The notes: a model not told the origin generated them from the letters alone. A stretch of DNA of 64,000 nucleotides from Streptococcus sp. (GCA_030528055.1 JAUMZQ010000003.1:114754-178753); one strand, 5' to 3'; shown: positions 36,782-48,250, numbered from the stretch's first letter. A program made the numbers and translations.

Positions 36782-36796
36782 AATTTTTAGAAAATT
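36782..36796 (+). promoter_or_regulatory. CodY box in the ilvB leader
   Basis: AATTTTTAGAAAATT matches the CodY consensus at 14/15 positions. It lies just downstream of the predicted transcription start (near 36772), so a bound CodY would block elongation or clearance. Confidence 0.8.
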
Positions 36797-36818
36797 TTAA
36801 AAAAATGAAAGGAGAAGG

Positions 36819-38519
36819 ATGGAAAAAATCAAATTAGAAACTTCTAAAACAGGATCAGAGCTTGTATTAGAAACCTTGCAAAGTTTAGGTGTAGACACGA
36901 TTTTTGGATATCCTGGTGGAGCAGTTTTACCACTATATGATGCGATTTATAATTTTAAAGGAATTCGTCATATTTTGGGACGTCACGAACAAGGGTGCGT
37001 GCATGAAGCTGAAGGCTATGCTAAGTCAACTGGAAAAATAGGTGTTGCAGTTGTAACGAGTGGACCTGGTGCCACCAATGCTATTACAGGTATTGCCGAT
37101 GCTATGAGTGATAGTGTTCCCCTTTTGGTATTTACTGGTCAAGTAGCTAGAGCAGGAATTGGTAAAGATGCTTTTCAAGAAGCGGATATTGTCGGCATCA
37201 CTACTCCGATTACTAAGTATAATTATCAGGTGCGAGAAACAGCTGATATTCCAAGAATAATCACAGAAGCAATTCATATTGCAACAACAGGTCGACCTGG
37301 ACCTGTCGTCATTGATTTACCAAAGGATATTTCAGCTTTGGAAACAGACTTTATCTATGAAACAAAGGTAAAGCTTCCTAGTTATCAGCCAACCTTGATT
37401 CCAAATGAATTGCAAATTAAGAAAATTTTGAAGCATTTATCAAAAGCTAAAAAGCCAGTTTTGTTATCTGGAGGAGGGATTTCTTATGCAGAAGCCGCCG
37501 ATGAATTGGTCGCTTTTGCAGAACGTTATCAAATTCCAGTCGTAACAACTTTACTGGGACAAGGAACTATTCCTACGGATCATCCCCTATTTTTGGGAAT
37601 GGGAGGAATGCATGGTTCTTTTGCAGCTAATATTGCGATGACAGAAGCAGATTTCATGTTGAGCATTGGTTGTCGTTTTGATGATCGTTTGACAGGAAAT
37701 CCTAAAACTTTTGCAAAAAATGCAAAAGTTGCGCACATAGATATTGATCCAGCAGAAATTGGTAAAATCATCACTGCTGATTTACCAGTTGTAGGAGACG
37801 CTAAAAAGGCTCTGACAATGCTTTTGAAAGAAGATGTAGTTCATAACGATACAAGTAAATGGATTGCTAAAGTTAACCAAGACAAAAATCGTGTACGTTC
37901 TTATGATAAGAAGGAACGCGTCGTGCAACCTCAGGCGGTTATTGAACGCATTGGGGAGTTAACGAAGGGTGACGCAATTGTAGTAACAGATGTTGGTCAA
38001 CACCAAATGTGGGCCGCTCAATATTATCCTTATAAAAATGAAAGACAATTAGTCACTTCTGGCGGGCTAGGAACTATGGGATTTGGCGTTCCAGCTGCAA
38101 TTGGTGCTAAAATTGCAAATCCAGATAAAGAAGTCATTCTTTTTGTTGGAGACGGTGGCTACCAAATGACAAATCAGGAAATGGCTATTTTAAACATCTA
38201 TCATATCCCGATTAAAGTTGTTATGTTGAACAATCATTCATTGGGTATGGTGCGTCAATGGCAAGAAGCTTTCTATGAAGGAAGAACATCAGAATCTGTC
38301 TTTGATGCTTTGCCAGATTTTCAGTTAATGGCTCAGGCTTATGGCGTAAAAAGCTATAAATTTGCAACTCCTGATACGTTAGATGAAGATTTATTAGCCA
38401 TTCAAGAAGACGTTCCGATGTTTATTGAAGTGGATATTTCTCGCAAGGAACATGTACTCCCAATGGTTCCAGCTGGAAAAAGTAATCATGAGATGTTGGG
38501 GGTGAAATTCAATGCGTAG
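36819..38519 (+). CDS. ilvB: Acetolactate synthase large subunit
   Basis: 566 aa ThDP enzyme for the first common step of valine, leucine and isoleucine synthesis (pyruvate to acetolactate, or with 2-oxobutyrate to acetohydroxybutyrate). The catalytic Glu is in LGRHEQGCVHEAEGYA; the ThDP-binding motif is VGDGGYQMTNQEMAIL with the following NN. FAD-domain and C-terminal signatures GCRFDDRLTGN and LGMVRQWQE are present. Overlaps ilvN by 8 nt. Preceded by an extended -10 promoter and a CodY box. Confidence 0.97.
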   Translation: MEKIKLETSKTGSELVLETLQSLGVDTIFGYPGGAVLPLYDAIYNFKGIRHILGRHEQGCVHEAEGYAKSTGKIGVAVVTSGPGATNAITGIADAMSDSVPLLVFTGQVARAGIGKDAFQEADIVGITTPITKYNYQVRETADIPRIITEAIHIATTGRPGPVVIDLPKDISALETDFIYETKVKLPSYQPTLIPNELQIKKILKHLSKAKKPVLLSGGGISYAEAADELVAFAERYQIPVVTTLLGQGTIPTDHPLFLGMGGMHGSFAANIAMTEADFMLSIGCRFDDRLTGNPKTFAKNAKVAHIDIDPAEIGKIITADLPVVGDAKKALTMLLKEDVVHNDTSKWIAKVNQDKNRVRSYDKKERVVQPQAVIERIGELTKGDAIVVTDVGQHQMWAAQYYPYKNERQLVTSGGLGTMGFGVPAAIGAKIANPDKEVILFVGDGGYQMTNQEMAILNIYHIPIKVVMLNNHSLGMVRQWQEAFYEGRTSESVFDALPDFQLMAQAYGVKSYKFATPDTLDEDLLAIQEDVPMFIEVDISRKEHVLPMVPAGKSNHEMLGVKFNA

Positions 38520-38988
38520 AATGTTGACAGCACGATTGCAAAATCGTTCCGGAGTATTGAATCGCTTTACGGGTGTATTGTCGAGACGTCAAGTGAATAT
38601 TGAAAGTATCACAGTTGGTACAACTGAAAATGTAGATGTTTCAAGAATTACTATTATCATTGATGTTGCATCACATGCTGAGGTAGAACAGATTATCAAA
38701 CAACTAAATCGATTGGTTGATGTGATACGAGTTCGTGATATTACAGACAATCCTCACTTGGAGCGAGAAGTGATGTTGGTAAAAATAGTAGCGCCAGCCG
38801 ATAAGCGTGCAGAAATTTTAGCAATTATTCAACCGTTTCGAGCTACAGTAGTGGATGTTGCACCTAGTTCTATTACCATTCAAATGACAGGGAATGCAGA
38901 AAAAAGTGAAGCACTTTTGCGAGTAATTCGTCCCTATGGAATACGCAATATTGCACGAACTGGAGCAACAGGATTTACCCGAGACTAA
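38512..38988 (+). CDS. ilvN: Acetolactate synthase small regulatory subunit
   Basis: 158 aa with an N-terminal ACT domain (MLTARLQNRSGVLNRFTGVL) and a C-terminal extension typical of IlvH/IlvN. It binds valine and gives feedback control of IlvB. The start lies inside the last codons of ilvB, so translation is coupled. Confidence 0.96.
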   Translation: MRRMLTARLQNRSGVLNRFTGVLSRRQVNIESITVGTTENVDVSRITIIIDVASHAEVEQIIKQLNRLVDVIRVRDITDNPHLEREVMLVKIVAPADKRAEILAIIQPFRATVVDVAPSSITIQMTGNAEKSEALLRVIRPYGIRNIARTGATGFTRD

Positions 38989-39048
38989 CGAAACACTAAA
39001 AGAGTTATCAAAGTCTAATAGGCAAATAAAAATAGAAAAGAGTATTAA

Positions 39049-40074
<1,026 letters not shown>

Positions 40075-40091
40075 TTAAAAATTAATTATAG

Positions 40092-40122
40092 AACTCAGTT
40101 GGTCGAACCAACTGAGTTTGTT
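40092..40122 (+). terminator. Terminator of ilvBNC
   Basis: A 12-bp perfect stem (40092-40103 with 40107-40118), 3-nt loop, TGTTTG tail. The tail is not a pure T-run, so some read-through into ilvA is possible. Confidence 0.7.
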
Positions 40123-40191
40123 TGCACATGCTCTTGATATGATAATCAAGAAATTAAAAAATTACCAATAACAGATAGAGAGGAAAAGGAG

Positions 40192-41442
40192 ATGTTAACA
40201 ACCAAGGATGTTGTTCATGCCCATAAAGTATTAAAAGATGTTGTCCTTTATAGTCCACTGGATTATGATCGGTATTTATCTGAAAAATACAATGCAAAAA
40301 TCTATTTAAAAAAAGAAAATGCTCAACGTGTTCGTTCCTTTAAGATTCGCGGAGCCTATTATGCTATTTCTCAACTCAGTAAAGATGAAAGAGAACGTGG
40401 AGTAGTTTGTGCATCAGCGGGAAATCATGCCCAAGGAGTCGCTTATACATGTAAAGAAATGGAGATTCCAGCAACAATTTTCATGCCTATCACAACTCCA
40501 CAACAAAAGATTGGGCAAGTTCGTTTTTTTGGTGGCAATTTTGTAACAATTAAGCTAGTGGGAGATACGTTTGATGCTTCTGCTAGAGCGGCTTTGGAAT
40601 TTACCCAATTAAATAATAGTACATTTATTGATCCCTTTGATAATGTTAATGTACAAGCTGGACAAGGAACAGTTGCCTATGAAATTATAGAAGAGGCAGC
40701 ACATGAATCTATTCAACTAGATACCATTTTAGTTCCAGTTGGTGGAGGAGGCTTAATTTCAGGAGTTTCTACCTATGTGAAAGAAACATCTCCACAAATA
40801 GAAGTAATTGGTGTTGAAGCTAATGGTGCTCGTAGTATGAAAGCAGCCTTTGAAGCAGGAGAACCTGTCAAACTGAAAGAAATAGATAAGTTTGCAGATG
40901 GGATTGCTGTTCAAAAGGTTGGAAAATCAACTTATGAGACTACCAAGAAAAATGTTGAAACATTGATTGGAGTAGATGAAGGATTGATATCTGAAACAAT
41001 TATTGATCTTTATTCTAAGCAAGGAATTGTTGCTGAACCTGCTGGTGCAGCTAGTGTAGCAGCCCTTGAAGTTCTCCGAGAATATATTAGAGGAAAAACA
41101 ATTTGTTGCATTATTTCGGGCGGAAACAATGATATCAATCGTATGCCTGAAATGGAAGAAAGAGCTTTGATTTATGATGGGATCAAACATTATTTCATTG
41201 TGAATTTCCCTCAAAGGCCAGGAGCACTTCGTGAATTTGTCAACAATATTTTAGGGCCAAATGATGATATTACGCGATTTGAATATATCAAACGTGCTAG
41301 TAAAGGAACGGGTCCTGTTCTAATTGGTATTGCCCTATCCAACAAACATGACTATATGTCTCTTATCCGTAGAATGGAGCAATTTGACCCTTCTTTTATT
41401 AATCTCAATGGGAACGAAACACTCTATAATATGTTAGTTTAA
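40192..41442 (+). CDS. ilvA: Threonine dehydratase (ammonia-lyase), biosynthetic
   Basis: 416 aa fold-type II PLP enzyme deaminating threonine to 2-oxobutyrate for isoleucine synthesis. The PLP Lys is in RVRSFKIRGAYYA; the phosphate-binding loop is VPVGGGGLISGVST. A single C-terminal ACT-like regulatory domain (about 330-416: FPQRPGALREFVNNIL) makes it the short IlvA form. AGGAAAAGGAG precedes the ATG. It sits 117 nt after ilvC and may be read through from there; no strong separate promoter was found. Confidence 0.95.
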   Translation: MLTTKDVVHAHKVLKDVVLYSPLDYDRYLSEKYNAKIYLKKENAQRVRSFKIRGAYYAISQLSKDERERGVVCASAGNHAQGVAYTCKEMEIPATIFMPITTPQQKIGQVRFFGGNFVTIKLVGDTFDASARAALEFTQLNNSTFIDPFDNVNVQAGQGTVAYEIIEEAAHESIQLDTILVPVGGGGLISGVSTYVKETSPQIEVIGVEANGARSMKAAFEAGEPVKLKEIDKFADGIAVQKVGKSTYETTKKNVETLIGVDEGLISETIIDLYSKQGIVAEPAGAASVAALEVLREYIRGKTICCIISGGNNDINRMPEMEERALIYDGIKHYFIVNFPQRPGALREFVNNILGPNDDITRFEYIKRASKGTGPVLIGIALSNKHDYMSLIRRMEQFDPSFINLNGNETLYNMLV

Positions 41443-41507
41443 TACAGTAAAGTCTTTATTTTGTAATTTATATTTAATATTTCTTTATAGCAAAACTTTT
41501 TTAAATG

Positions 41508-41516
41508 TGTTATACT
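41508..41516 (+). promoter_or_regulatory. Candidate extended -10 of the SPFH gene
   Basis: TGTTATACT lies 27 nt before the ATG. The -35 is weak. Confidence 0.4.
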
Positions 41517-41542
41517 TTACATAGTTTGAAAAAGGAGAAGAT

Positions 41543-42433
41543 ATGAGTGTTCTAATTTTTTTTATTATAATATTAGTCGCAATAGTAATATTTATTACTA
41601 GTTCTATTTACGTTGTTCGTCAGCAATCTGTGGCTATTGTTGAACGCTTTGGTCGTTTTTATAAAACGAGCAATAGTGGAATGAACTTTCGACTTCCTTT
41701 GGGTATCGATAAAATAGCGGCACGCGTACAACTACGTTTGTTACAAAGTGAAATTATTGTTGAAACCAAAACACAGGATAACGTTTTTGTCACTATGAAC
41801 GTAGCAACTCAATACCGTGTTAATGAAAACAATGTTATTGATGCTTACTACAAGCTGATGCGTCCAGAAGCTCAAATAAAATCTTATATTGAAGATGCGT
41901 TACGTTCTTCTGTTCCAAAGCTAACATTAGATGAACTTTTTGAGAAAAAAGATGAAATTGCCCTTGAAGTTCAAAAACAAGTAGCTGAGGAAATGAGTAC
42001 GTATGGTTATATTATTGTTAAGACATTGATTACAAAAGTTGAACCAGATGCTGAAGTAAAACAATCGATGAACGAAATCAACGCTGCACAAAGAAAACGT
42101 GTTGCGGCACAAGAATTAGCAGAAGCAGATAAGATTAAAATTGTAACAGCTGCTGAAGCAGAAGCTGAAAAAGATCGTTTACATGGTGTCGGTATCGCTG
42201 AACAGCGGAAGGCCATTGTAGATGGGTTAGCTGATTCTATCAAAGAATTAAAAGGTGCTAACATTGAGTTGACAGAAGAACAAATTATGTCTATTCTGTT
42301 AACGAACCAATATTTGGATACTTTAAATAATTTTGCTGATAATCAAGGAAATAATACCTTGTTTTTACCAGCAAATCCTGAAGGTGTAGAAAATATTCGC
42401 ACGCAAATTCTTTCAGCTCTTAAAGCAAAGTAA
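41543..42433 (+). CDS. SPFH/Band 7 (stomatin-prohibitin) membrane protein
   Basis: 296 aa. One N-terminal membrane helix (LIFFIIILVAIVIFITSSIYV), an SPFH domain (about 25-190: VRQQSVAIVERFGRF, PEAQIKSYIEDALRSSVPKL), then a charged coiled coil (AAEAEAEKDRLHGVGIAEQ). Such proteins form oligomeric rings or microdomains on the inner face of the membrane and often escort proteases. The client here is unknown. Confidence 0.9.
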   Translation: MSVLIFFIIILVAIVIFITSSIYVVRQQSVAIVERFGRFYKTSNSGMNFRLPLGIDKIAARVQLRLLQSEIIVETKTQDNVFVTMNVATQYRVNENNVIDAYYKLMRPEAQIKSYIEDALRSSVPKLTLDELFEKKDEIALEVQKQVAEEMSTYGYIIVKTLITKVEPDAEVKQSMNEINAAQRKRVAAQELAEADKIKIVTAAEAEAEKDRLHGVGIAEQRKAIVDGLADSIKELKGANIELTEEQIMSILLTNQYLDTLNNFADNQGNNTLFLPANPEGVENIRTQILSALKAK

Positions 42434-42478
42434 AGAATATTCAGAAATATTTAATTTAATTGTATTATACTATTTTAG

Positions 42479-42507
42479 TTGACAAATTGTCCAAAAACAA
42501 TTATATT
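42479..42507 (+). promoter_or_regulatory. Promoter of the 71-aa protein gene
   Basis: Perfect TTGACA at 42479-42484, 17-nt spacer, TATATT at 42502-42507. Confidence 0.75.
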
Positions 42508-42541
42508 AGTTAACGAAACTAGAAATAGAGAGGAGTAAGAA

Positions 42542-42757
42542 ATGACTAAATCTAATTTTGATAAAGTAGAAGCAGTAGTAGGTTGGGTTCGTGATAAGAA
42601 AATTACTGGTTATCGTATTAGTAAAGAAACAAACGCTCGTGAAATGTCAATTATTGCTCTTGCTCAAGGGCGAGCAAAAGTCAAAAATATCTCTTTTGAA
42701 ACAGCTCTTGGCTTGATTGATTTTTATGATAAAAACCACAAAAAATTTGATAAATAA
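42542..42757 (+). CDS. Small conserved streptococcal protein, possible HTH fold
   Basis: 71 aa, basic. VVGWVRDKKITGYRISKETN and SIIALAQGRAKVKNISFETA look like a short helix-turn-helix of the XRE sort, though no confident family is recognised. It has a near-perfect promoter, AGAGAGGAG as ribosome-binding site and its own terminator. Function unknown. Confidence 0.78.
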   Translation: MTKSNFDKVEAVVGWVRDKKITGYRISKETNAREMSIIALAQGRAKVKNISFETALGLIDFYDKNHKKFDK

Positions 42758-42763
42758 ATTTGG

Positions 42764-42787
42764 AGTAGCTTTCGAGCTACTTTTTTT
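42764..42787 (+). terminator. Terminator after the 71-aa protein gene
   Basis: AGTAGCT (42764-42770), TTCG tetraloop, AGCTACT (42775-42781), T-run. Confidence 0.88.
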
Positions 42788-42826
42788 GATGAAAAATAAA
42801 TTTTCAACTCATTAAATTAGTACTAA

Positions 42827-42866
42827 AAAAACTCTCTGCAAGCATGTTAAGTTGCAAAGAGTTTTT
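42827..42866 (-). terminator. Terminator of the amino acid ABC operon (minus strand)
   Basis: AAAAACTCT-C-TGCAA (42827-42841) pairs with TTGCA-A-AGAGTTTTT (42852-42866) with one C-A mismatch. The A-run on the left gives a U-run for minus-strand RNA. Confidence 0.8.
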
Positions 42867-42903
42867 AGTTATAAAATAAAAGGTTCAATTATTATCAATG
42901 TCT

Positions 42904-43644
42904 TTATCTCAAAAAACGTTGTAAGAATTCTTTTGTACGTTCTTCTTTAGGATTTGTAAAGATTTCTTGGGGTTTTCCTTCTTCGGCAATAACTCCCTTA
43001 TCCATAAAAATGACACGATTGGAGACATCTCGAGCAAATTCCATTTCGTGAGTGACAACAATCATAGTGAGTCCTTCTTGTGCAAGGTCTTTCATAATTT
43101 TTAGAACTTCTCCAACCATTTCTGGATCAAGTGCTGAGGTTGGTTCGTCAAAGAGAATCGCATCAGGATTCATAGAAAGAGCACGTGCGATAGCGACCCG
43201 TTGTTTTTGTCCACCAGATAGTTGCTTGGGCTTAGCCTGCCAAAAGTTTTCTCCCATCCCCACCTTATTAAGGTTTTCCTTGGCAACTTTTTCAGCTTCC
43301 GTTCGATTTCTTTTGAGAACAGTTGTTTGTGCAACAATTGTATTTTCTAAAACATTGAGATTTTCAAAGAGATTAAAGCTTTGAAAAACCATTCCTAGTT
43401 TTTCGCGATAATGAGTGAGATCGTGGTTGTCGTCTAGGATGTTTTTGCCACGGTAAAAAATTTGCCCATCTGACGGAATTTCCAAAAGATTGATAGAGCG
43501 TAAGAAAGTAGATTTCCCACTTCCTGAACTACCAATAATAGAAATCACCTCTCCTTTGTTTACTGTTAGAGAGATATCTTTTAGGACTTCGTTTTCACCG
43601 TAAGATTTTTTAAGATGTTTGATGTTTAAAATGGTTTCAGTCAT
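42904..43644 (-). CDS. glnQ: Polar amino acid ABC transporter ATP-binding protein
   Basis: 246 aa, GlnQ/HisP type. Walker [15 protein letters not shown], signature [15 protein letters not shown], Walker [17 protein letters not shown]-loop VVTHEMEFA. Its start overlaps the stop of the upstream binding-protein/permease gene by one base, so the two are coupled. Energises uptake of glutamine or another polar amino acid; the ligand is inferred from family. Confidence 0.93.
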   Translation of the reverse strand: MTETILNIKHLKKSYGENEVLKDISLTVNKGEVISIIGSSGSGKSTFLRSINLLEIPSDGQIFYRGKNILDDNHDLTHYREKLGMVFQSFNLFENLNVLENTIVAQTTVLKRNRTEAEKVAKENLNKVGMGENFWQAKPKQLSGGQKQRVAIARALSMNPDAILFDEPTSALDPEMVGEVLKIMKDLAQEGLTMIVVTHEMEFARDVSNRVIFMDKGVIAEEGKPQEIFTNPKEERTKEFLQRFLR

Positions 43645-45209
43645 TATTTCACTTCCTCCGTCTGCATCTGATTAGATCCGTTTGTATAGTTGTCTGTATC
43701 AAAGCGTCGTTCAATGTATCGTAATATTTGCGTGACGGTAAAGGTTAAGACAAAGTAAATAGTGGCGATGATAGTAAAGGTTTGGAAATATTGATATGTT
43801 TGTGTTGCGATAGTGTTCCCAGAGAAATAAAGTTCTACAACGGATATCACATTTAAAACAGAAGTATCTTTGATGTTAATGACAAACTCATTTCCAGTTG
43901 CTGGAAGGATATTTCGAATAACTTGTGGTAATACGATTTTTCTCATGGTTTGCCCGTGAGTCATACCAAGAGCTGTAGCAGCCTCAAACTGCCCCTTGTC
44001 CACTGCGAAGATACCACCTCGAACAATCTCACTCATGTAAGCTCCGGTATTAATAGAAACGATAAAGATAGCAGCAATAGTGCGATCGATAGAAATACCA
44101 AAAGCCTGTGCAGTTCCATAATAAATAACCATTGCCTGTACAATCATAGGTGTACCGCGGAATATTTCAATATAGATGCTAAGGAAATAACCAAATATTT
44201 TTTGGAGAACAGCGAGAACTTTATTTTTGGAAGATGGCGCAGTACGATAAACACCAATTAATAGACCGATGATTAAACCAGTAATGGTTCCTGTAATAGA
44301 TATTAGAAGAGTCAGTCCTGCACCTCGTAGAAATTGAGGCCAATTTTCTCTTAGAATGGTAGTTACTTGAGAGAAAAAGGATTTTTTTACTGTTTCGTCT
44401 TCAGATTGAACAGGTTGTTTTTTAATCATTTCGTCCATCAGAGTCATTTGTTGTTCGGCTGAGATAGTGGAAATGGTTTGGTTGATTTGTTCAATTCGAT
44501 TGTCATCTTTTCTTAAGCCAATAGCGATTGAAGCATCGTCTTTACTGACTTCGAAACCTTTTTTGAATTGAATCATTTTAAATTTTGAATTAGCGTCTTC
44601 GGCAGTTAAAGCCTCTGGTCTCTCAGAGATATAACCATCAATAACACCAGATTCCAGTGCTTGACGCATTTGAGAAAAATCCCCCATTGCCGTTTCTTTT
44701 TTGGCACCTGGAAGTTGAGAAATCAAATCATAAAGATAGACCCCTTGCTGCGATGTAATCTTGGCATCTTTAAAATCTTCTAATGTTTTAGCATTTGAAT
44801 ATTTTCCATCTTTTTGAACGAGTACAACCGGCTCACTAGTATAATAACTAGCTGAAAAGGCAATTTCTTTCTTTCGTTCGTCGGTAGGGCTCATACCTGC
44901 AATGATGAGGTCAATCTTACCAGAGGTTAATGCTGGGATAAGACCGTTCCAAGATGTTTTTACAATGAGAGGTTCTTTTCCTAGGCCTTTAGCAATCTTT
45001 TTAGCAATTTGTACATCATAACCATTTGCGTATTGATTGGTTCCGTCAATTTTTACAGCTCCATTTGAATTGTCATCTTGCGTCCAGTTGAAAGGAGCGT
45101 AAGCAGCTTCCATCCCAATTCGGAGGTAGTTATCATCTGCATGAATAATAGATGTTGATGCAAAACAGATGAGAACAAAAGTAACAAGTGTTAAAAAGTA
45201 TTTTTTCAT
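43644..45209 (-). CDS. glnP: Amino acid ABC transporter, fused substrate-binding protein and permease
   Basis: 521 aa. Signal/anchor segment 1-24, a type 3 solute-binding domain (about 25-265: [31 protein letters not shown]) and, after a linker, an HisM-type permease domain (about 285-505) with the EAA-like loop [20 protein letters not shown]. Fusion of receptor to permease is a Firmicute hallmark of the GlnPH group. Specificity for glutamine/glutamate is plausible but unproven. TAGGAGA precedes the ATG. Divergent from the DUF2207 gene. Confidence 0.92.
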   Translation of the reverse strand: MKKYFLTLVTFVLICFASTSIIHADDNYLRIGMEAAYAPFNWTQDDNSNGAVKIDGTNQYANGYDVQIAKKIAKGLGKEPLIVKTSWNGLIPALTSGKIDLIIAGMSPTDERKKEIAFSASYYTSEPVVLVQKDGKYSNAKTLEDFKDAKITSQQGVYLYDLISQLPGAKKETAMGDFSQMRQALESGVIDGYISERPEALTAEDANSKFKMIQFKKGFEVSKDDASIAIGLRKDDNRIEQINQTISTISAEQQMTLMDEMIKKQPVQSEDETVKKSFFSQVTTILRENWPQFLRGAGLTLLISITGTITGLIIGLLIGVYRTAPSSKNKVLAVLQKIFGYFLSIYIEIFRGTPMIVQAMVIYYGTAQAFGISIDRTIAAIFIVSINTGAYMSEIVRGGIFAVDKGQFEAATALGMTHGQTMRKIVLPQVIRNILPATGNEFVINIKDTSVLNVISVVELYFSGNTIATQTYQYFQTFTIIATIYFVLTFTVTQILRYIERRFDTDNYTNGSNQMQTEEVK

Positions 45210-45296
45210 GGATTCTCCTACTAATTTAAAGAGTTCTTTCTATTCTATCGAAAAAATGTTATATTTTCAAACATAGTAAACTTTTACTTAAGAAAA

Positions 45297-45305
45297 TGTT
45301 ATAAT
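45297..45305 (+). promoter_or_regulatory. Extended -10 promoter of the DUF2207 gene
   Basis: TGTTATAAT, a perfect extended -10, 27 nt before the ATG. The -35 is poor. Confidence 0.6.
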
Positions 45306-45331
45306 AAGAGCAGTTGTTTGGAGGATTTTGT

Positions 45332-47209
45332 ATGAAAAAGTATGTTTATCTGATACTATTTTTGTTTACTTGTTTTTTTCTGACAGGAAAAGTGTCTGCT
45401 GAAACTAGCTATGACATTCTATTTTATAGTGGCGATTTGACGATTCGAGAAGACAATACGGCAACCTATGTGGAAGAAGTAACTTATCATTTTGATACTG
45501 ATTATAATGGACAAATCATTACCTTAGGTACGGCGGGTAAAATGCCTGAAGGTTTTACAATTGATGGAAATCCTAGGGTTTATACTGACAAAGAGAGCTC
45601 TAAGATAGAAGTTAATGATTTAGAGGACGGTTATGAAGTAAAAGTTTATAATGGTGGTTCTAAAGGAGATAAGGTAACTGTAACAGTCGAATGGGAATTA
45701 ACCAATATTCTATTTGTGCATGATGATATTTGGGAACTGAATTGGTCGCCGATTAGTGATTGGCAAGCTCCTATAAATCAGATAGAGCTAACCGTACAGA
45801 CTCCTTTTGCAACTCCAAAAACTCCATCAAAATTATATGCTCATACAGGATATTTTGGTGTCCCAACTCATGTTAATGCAACGGAGGATGGCTATGATAT
45901 TTCTATTTCTGGACTACCAATAAGAGGTCGTGTAGAATTGCATTCTTATTGGGAAAAGTCGGGAATTACAAATTATTCCTTAATAGAAAATCAGAGCACA
46001 GGTAAGAAAAATGAATTAGCATATTTTAAACAAACTGAAGACCGAATAGTTTATGGAGTAATATTTTCTATATTATTTGCTATGATTTTTCCTATTCTTT
46101 CGGTTTCTTGCTATCTTTTATTTAGAAAAAAGATTAAAGTGGGAAAAAATTATCCTAAAGATACGTTACTCTATGAAATACCACAGAATCTTCCACCACT
46201 TGTAGTGGCTTCAAATATTTATTCAGTAGAGTTGAATGAAGTGAATCCTACAGAGAAAAATTACTCTAAGTTGAAATTTAAAAATATGATTCAAGCTACT
46301 TTACTGGATTTGATTGATAGAGGAAATTTAAAAGCTGATGAAAAGGATCAAAAAATAATTTTAACCCTTCAGCACAGTGAGGGATTACTCCCCTTTGAAA
46401 AAGATTTTGTAACGATGGCATTTGGAGAGCATGCACAATTATCAACAGAAGATTTGTTCTCAGATTTCACCATTTCAGATAGCATATATAAAGAATTGAA
46501 AAAGAATGAATCCGCGATTCGTAGCGCTGGAACTAAAGTTCGTATAAATATTGATAGACATTTGAATAAAATTACTCGAGGGGTAAATGAAGCAATTGAT
46601 CGTCAGGGACTTGTTAATCATTATCGTCCGTTGAATAAAAATGAAAGAATTTTAATAAATGCCGCTATCGTTTGTAGTGTTATTCCTATTTTTACTTCTA
46701 TGGATCATATCTATGATTTATTTTACTCCTCTATAATAAATGCTAATACTTTATTTTTCTTAGTTTTGGATATTTTGTCAGGAGCTCTTTGTTATTTCTT
46801 GTATCAGAAGAAAAAAATTTATATTCGAGATGGTGTCTTGAATGAAGAAGGTACTCTTCAATATTATTATTGGAATAGCTTTGAAAACATGCTACAACAG
46901 ATCGCCAATTTGCAACAAGCAGAGCTTGAAAGTATTGTATTGTGGAATCGTATTTTAGTTTATGCAACTTTATATGGTTGTGCAGATAAGGTGAGTGATA
47001 CGATAAAAATTCATCAAATTCACATAAATGATCAAAACATGAGCTATTTGGTTGATCTAAATTTAACTTCAGCATTATCACTCTCATCTAATCGTTTATA
47101 TAATTATGGAAAAACAGCAAGTGCTGCGAGTCATTTTTCTGTTTCCTCTAGTGATTCTGGTGGCGGATTTTCTGGTGGCGGAGGTGGCGGAGGCGGTGGA
47201 GCCTTCTAA
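45332..47209 (+). CDS. DUF2207 family predicted membrane protein
   Basis: 625 aa. A signal peptide (residues 1-23) precedes an external beta-rich DUF2207 domain (about 24-225: YDILFYSGDLTIREDNTATY, TVTVEWELTNILF). Then come a membrane helix near 240-262, a cytoplasmic region, two helices near 440-490 and a C-terminal tail ending in a glycine run (GGGFSGGGGGGGGGAF). This is the standard domain order of YciQ-like proteins. Function unknown. GGAGG lies 7 nt before the ATG at 45332. Confidence 0.85.
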   Translation: MKKYVYLILFLFTCFFLTGKVSAETSYDILFYSGDLTIREDNTATYVEEVTYHFDTDYNGQIITLGTAGKMPEGFTIDGNPRVYTDKESSKIEVNDLEDGYEVKVYNGGSKGDKVTVTVEWELTNILFVHDDIWELNWSPISDWQAPINQIELTVQTPFATPKTPSKLYAHTGYFGVPTHVNATEDGYDISISGLPIRGRVELHSYWEKSGITNYSLIENQSTGKKNELAYFKQTEDRIVYGVIFSILFAMIFPILSVSCYLLFRKKIKVGKNYPKDTLLYEIPQNLPPLVVASNIYSVELNEVNPTEKNYSKLKFKNMIQATLLDLIDRGNLKADEKDQKIILTLQHSEGLLPFEKDFVTMAFGEHAQLSTEDLFSDFTISDSIYKELKKNESAIRSAGTKVRINIDRHLNKITRGVNEAIDRQGLVNHYRPLNKNERILINAAIVCSVIPIFTSMDHIYDLFYSSIINANTLFFLVLDILSGALCYFLYQKKKIYIRDGVLNEEGTLQYYYWNSFENMLQQIANLQQAELESIVLWNRILVYATLYGCADKVSDTIKIHQIHINDQNMSYLVDLNLTSALSLSSNRLYNYGKTASAASHFSVSSSDSGGGFSGGGGGGGGGAF

Positions 47210-47304
47210 AACTAAACTGGATTTGCAATGAAAAATTATAGATAGGTTTTCTCTAGTCTTGAAATATGGTATACTGACTGTTAAAGTGATGATAGGAGAT
47301 GTAA

Positions 47305-48150
47305 ATGTTTATTCTTGAAATTTTAAAATCTATAATATTTGGAATTGTTGAAGGGATTACAGAGTGGCTTCCGATTTCAAGTACAGGTCATTTAATCTTA
47401 ATTCAGGATTTTATTCGATACAAAGACCAAAATCCTGCTTTTATAGAGATGTTTAATGTCGTCATTCAACTAGGAGCTATTTTAGCGGTTGTCGTTATTT
47501 ATTTTGATAAATTAAATCCATTTAAGGCGGATAAGACAGAGCGTGAAATTCGCAGAACATGGCAATTATGGGCTAAAGTTGTTGTTGCAGCCTTTCCAGC
47601 GGCTATTGTTGGCTTCTTCTTGGATGATTGGTTTGATAAACATTTTTATAATCCAGTTTCAGTAGCTATCATGTTAATCGTTTATGGAGCAGTCTTTATT
47701 TATCTAGAGAAACGTGAAAATGTAGAACCAGCTTCTATTACAGATTTGACAAGGCTACCTTATAAGACAGCACTTTACATAGGATTGTTTCAAATTTTAG
47801 CTTTGTTCCCAGGTACTAGTCGTTCAGGGTCAACAATCGTGGGTGGTCTTTTAAACGGTGTTAGTCGTTCTGTTGTGACAGAATTTACTTTCTACCTAGG
47901 AATCCCTATTATGTTTGGAGCAAGTAGTTTAAAAATTCTTAAGTTTATTGTAAAAGGTCATTCGCTTGGTTTTGGGCAACTCTTCCTTCTATTGGTAGCG
48001 ATGGGAGTTGCTTTTGGAGTTAGTTTGTATGTCATTCGCTTTTTAACAGCTTATGTCAAGAAACATGATTTCGTTATTTTTGGTAAGTATCGTATTGCTT
48101 TAGGAACGCTTTTGTTGTTTTATGCTTTTATTAAAGCCATTTTAGGATAA
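47305..48150 (+). CDS. uppP: Undecaprenyl-diphosphatase UppP (BacA)
   Basis: 281 aa integral membrane phosphatase recycling undecaprenyl diphosphate to the monophosphate carrier; confers bacitracin tolerance. Catalytic motifs [17 protein letters not shown] and [14 protein letters not shown] are intact. About eight membrane segments. An extended -10 (TGGTATACT, ending 47275) and TAGGAG precede the ATG. Confidence 0.96.
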   Translation: MFILEILKSIIFGIVEGITEWLPISSTGHLILIQDFIRYKDQNPAFIEMFNVVIQLGAILAVVVIYFDKLNPFKADKTEREIRRTWQLWAKVVVAAFPAAIVGFFLDDWFDKHFYNPVSVAIMLIVYGAVFIYLEKRENVEPASITDLTRLPYKTALYIGLFQILALFPGTSRSGSTIVGGLLNGVSRSVVTEFTFYLGIPIMFGASSLKILKFIVKGHSLGFGQLFLLLVAMGVAFGVSLYVIRFLTAYVKKHDFVIFGKYRIALGTLLLFYAFIKAILG

Positions 48151-48154
48151 AAAT

Positions 48155-48228
48155 AATTAAGCCGATAATATTGTGAGCCAGATTTAAAAATCTAGCTATC
48201 TAGTGCAATTTGCTTGGCTTAATTTTTT
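48155..48228 (+). terminator. Long-loop terminator of uppP
   Basis: AATTAAGCC (48155-48163) pairs with GGCTTAATT (48216-48224), then a T-run. The 52-nt loop contains its own AGATTT/AAATCT hairpin. Confidence 0.7.
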
Positions 48229-48250
48229 CTGTTTATTTTCTGTGTATTTT

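Noticed and set aside
47158-47206. Glycine-codon repeat at the end of the DUF2207 gene
   Set aside because: A low-complexity Gly tail is normal for this protein family; not a separate repeat element.
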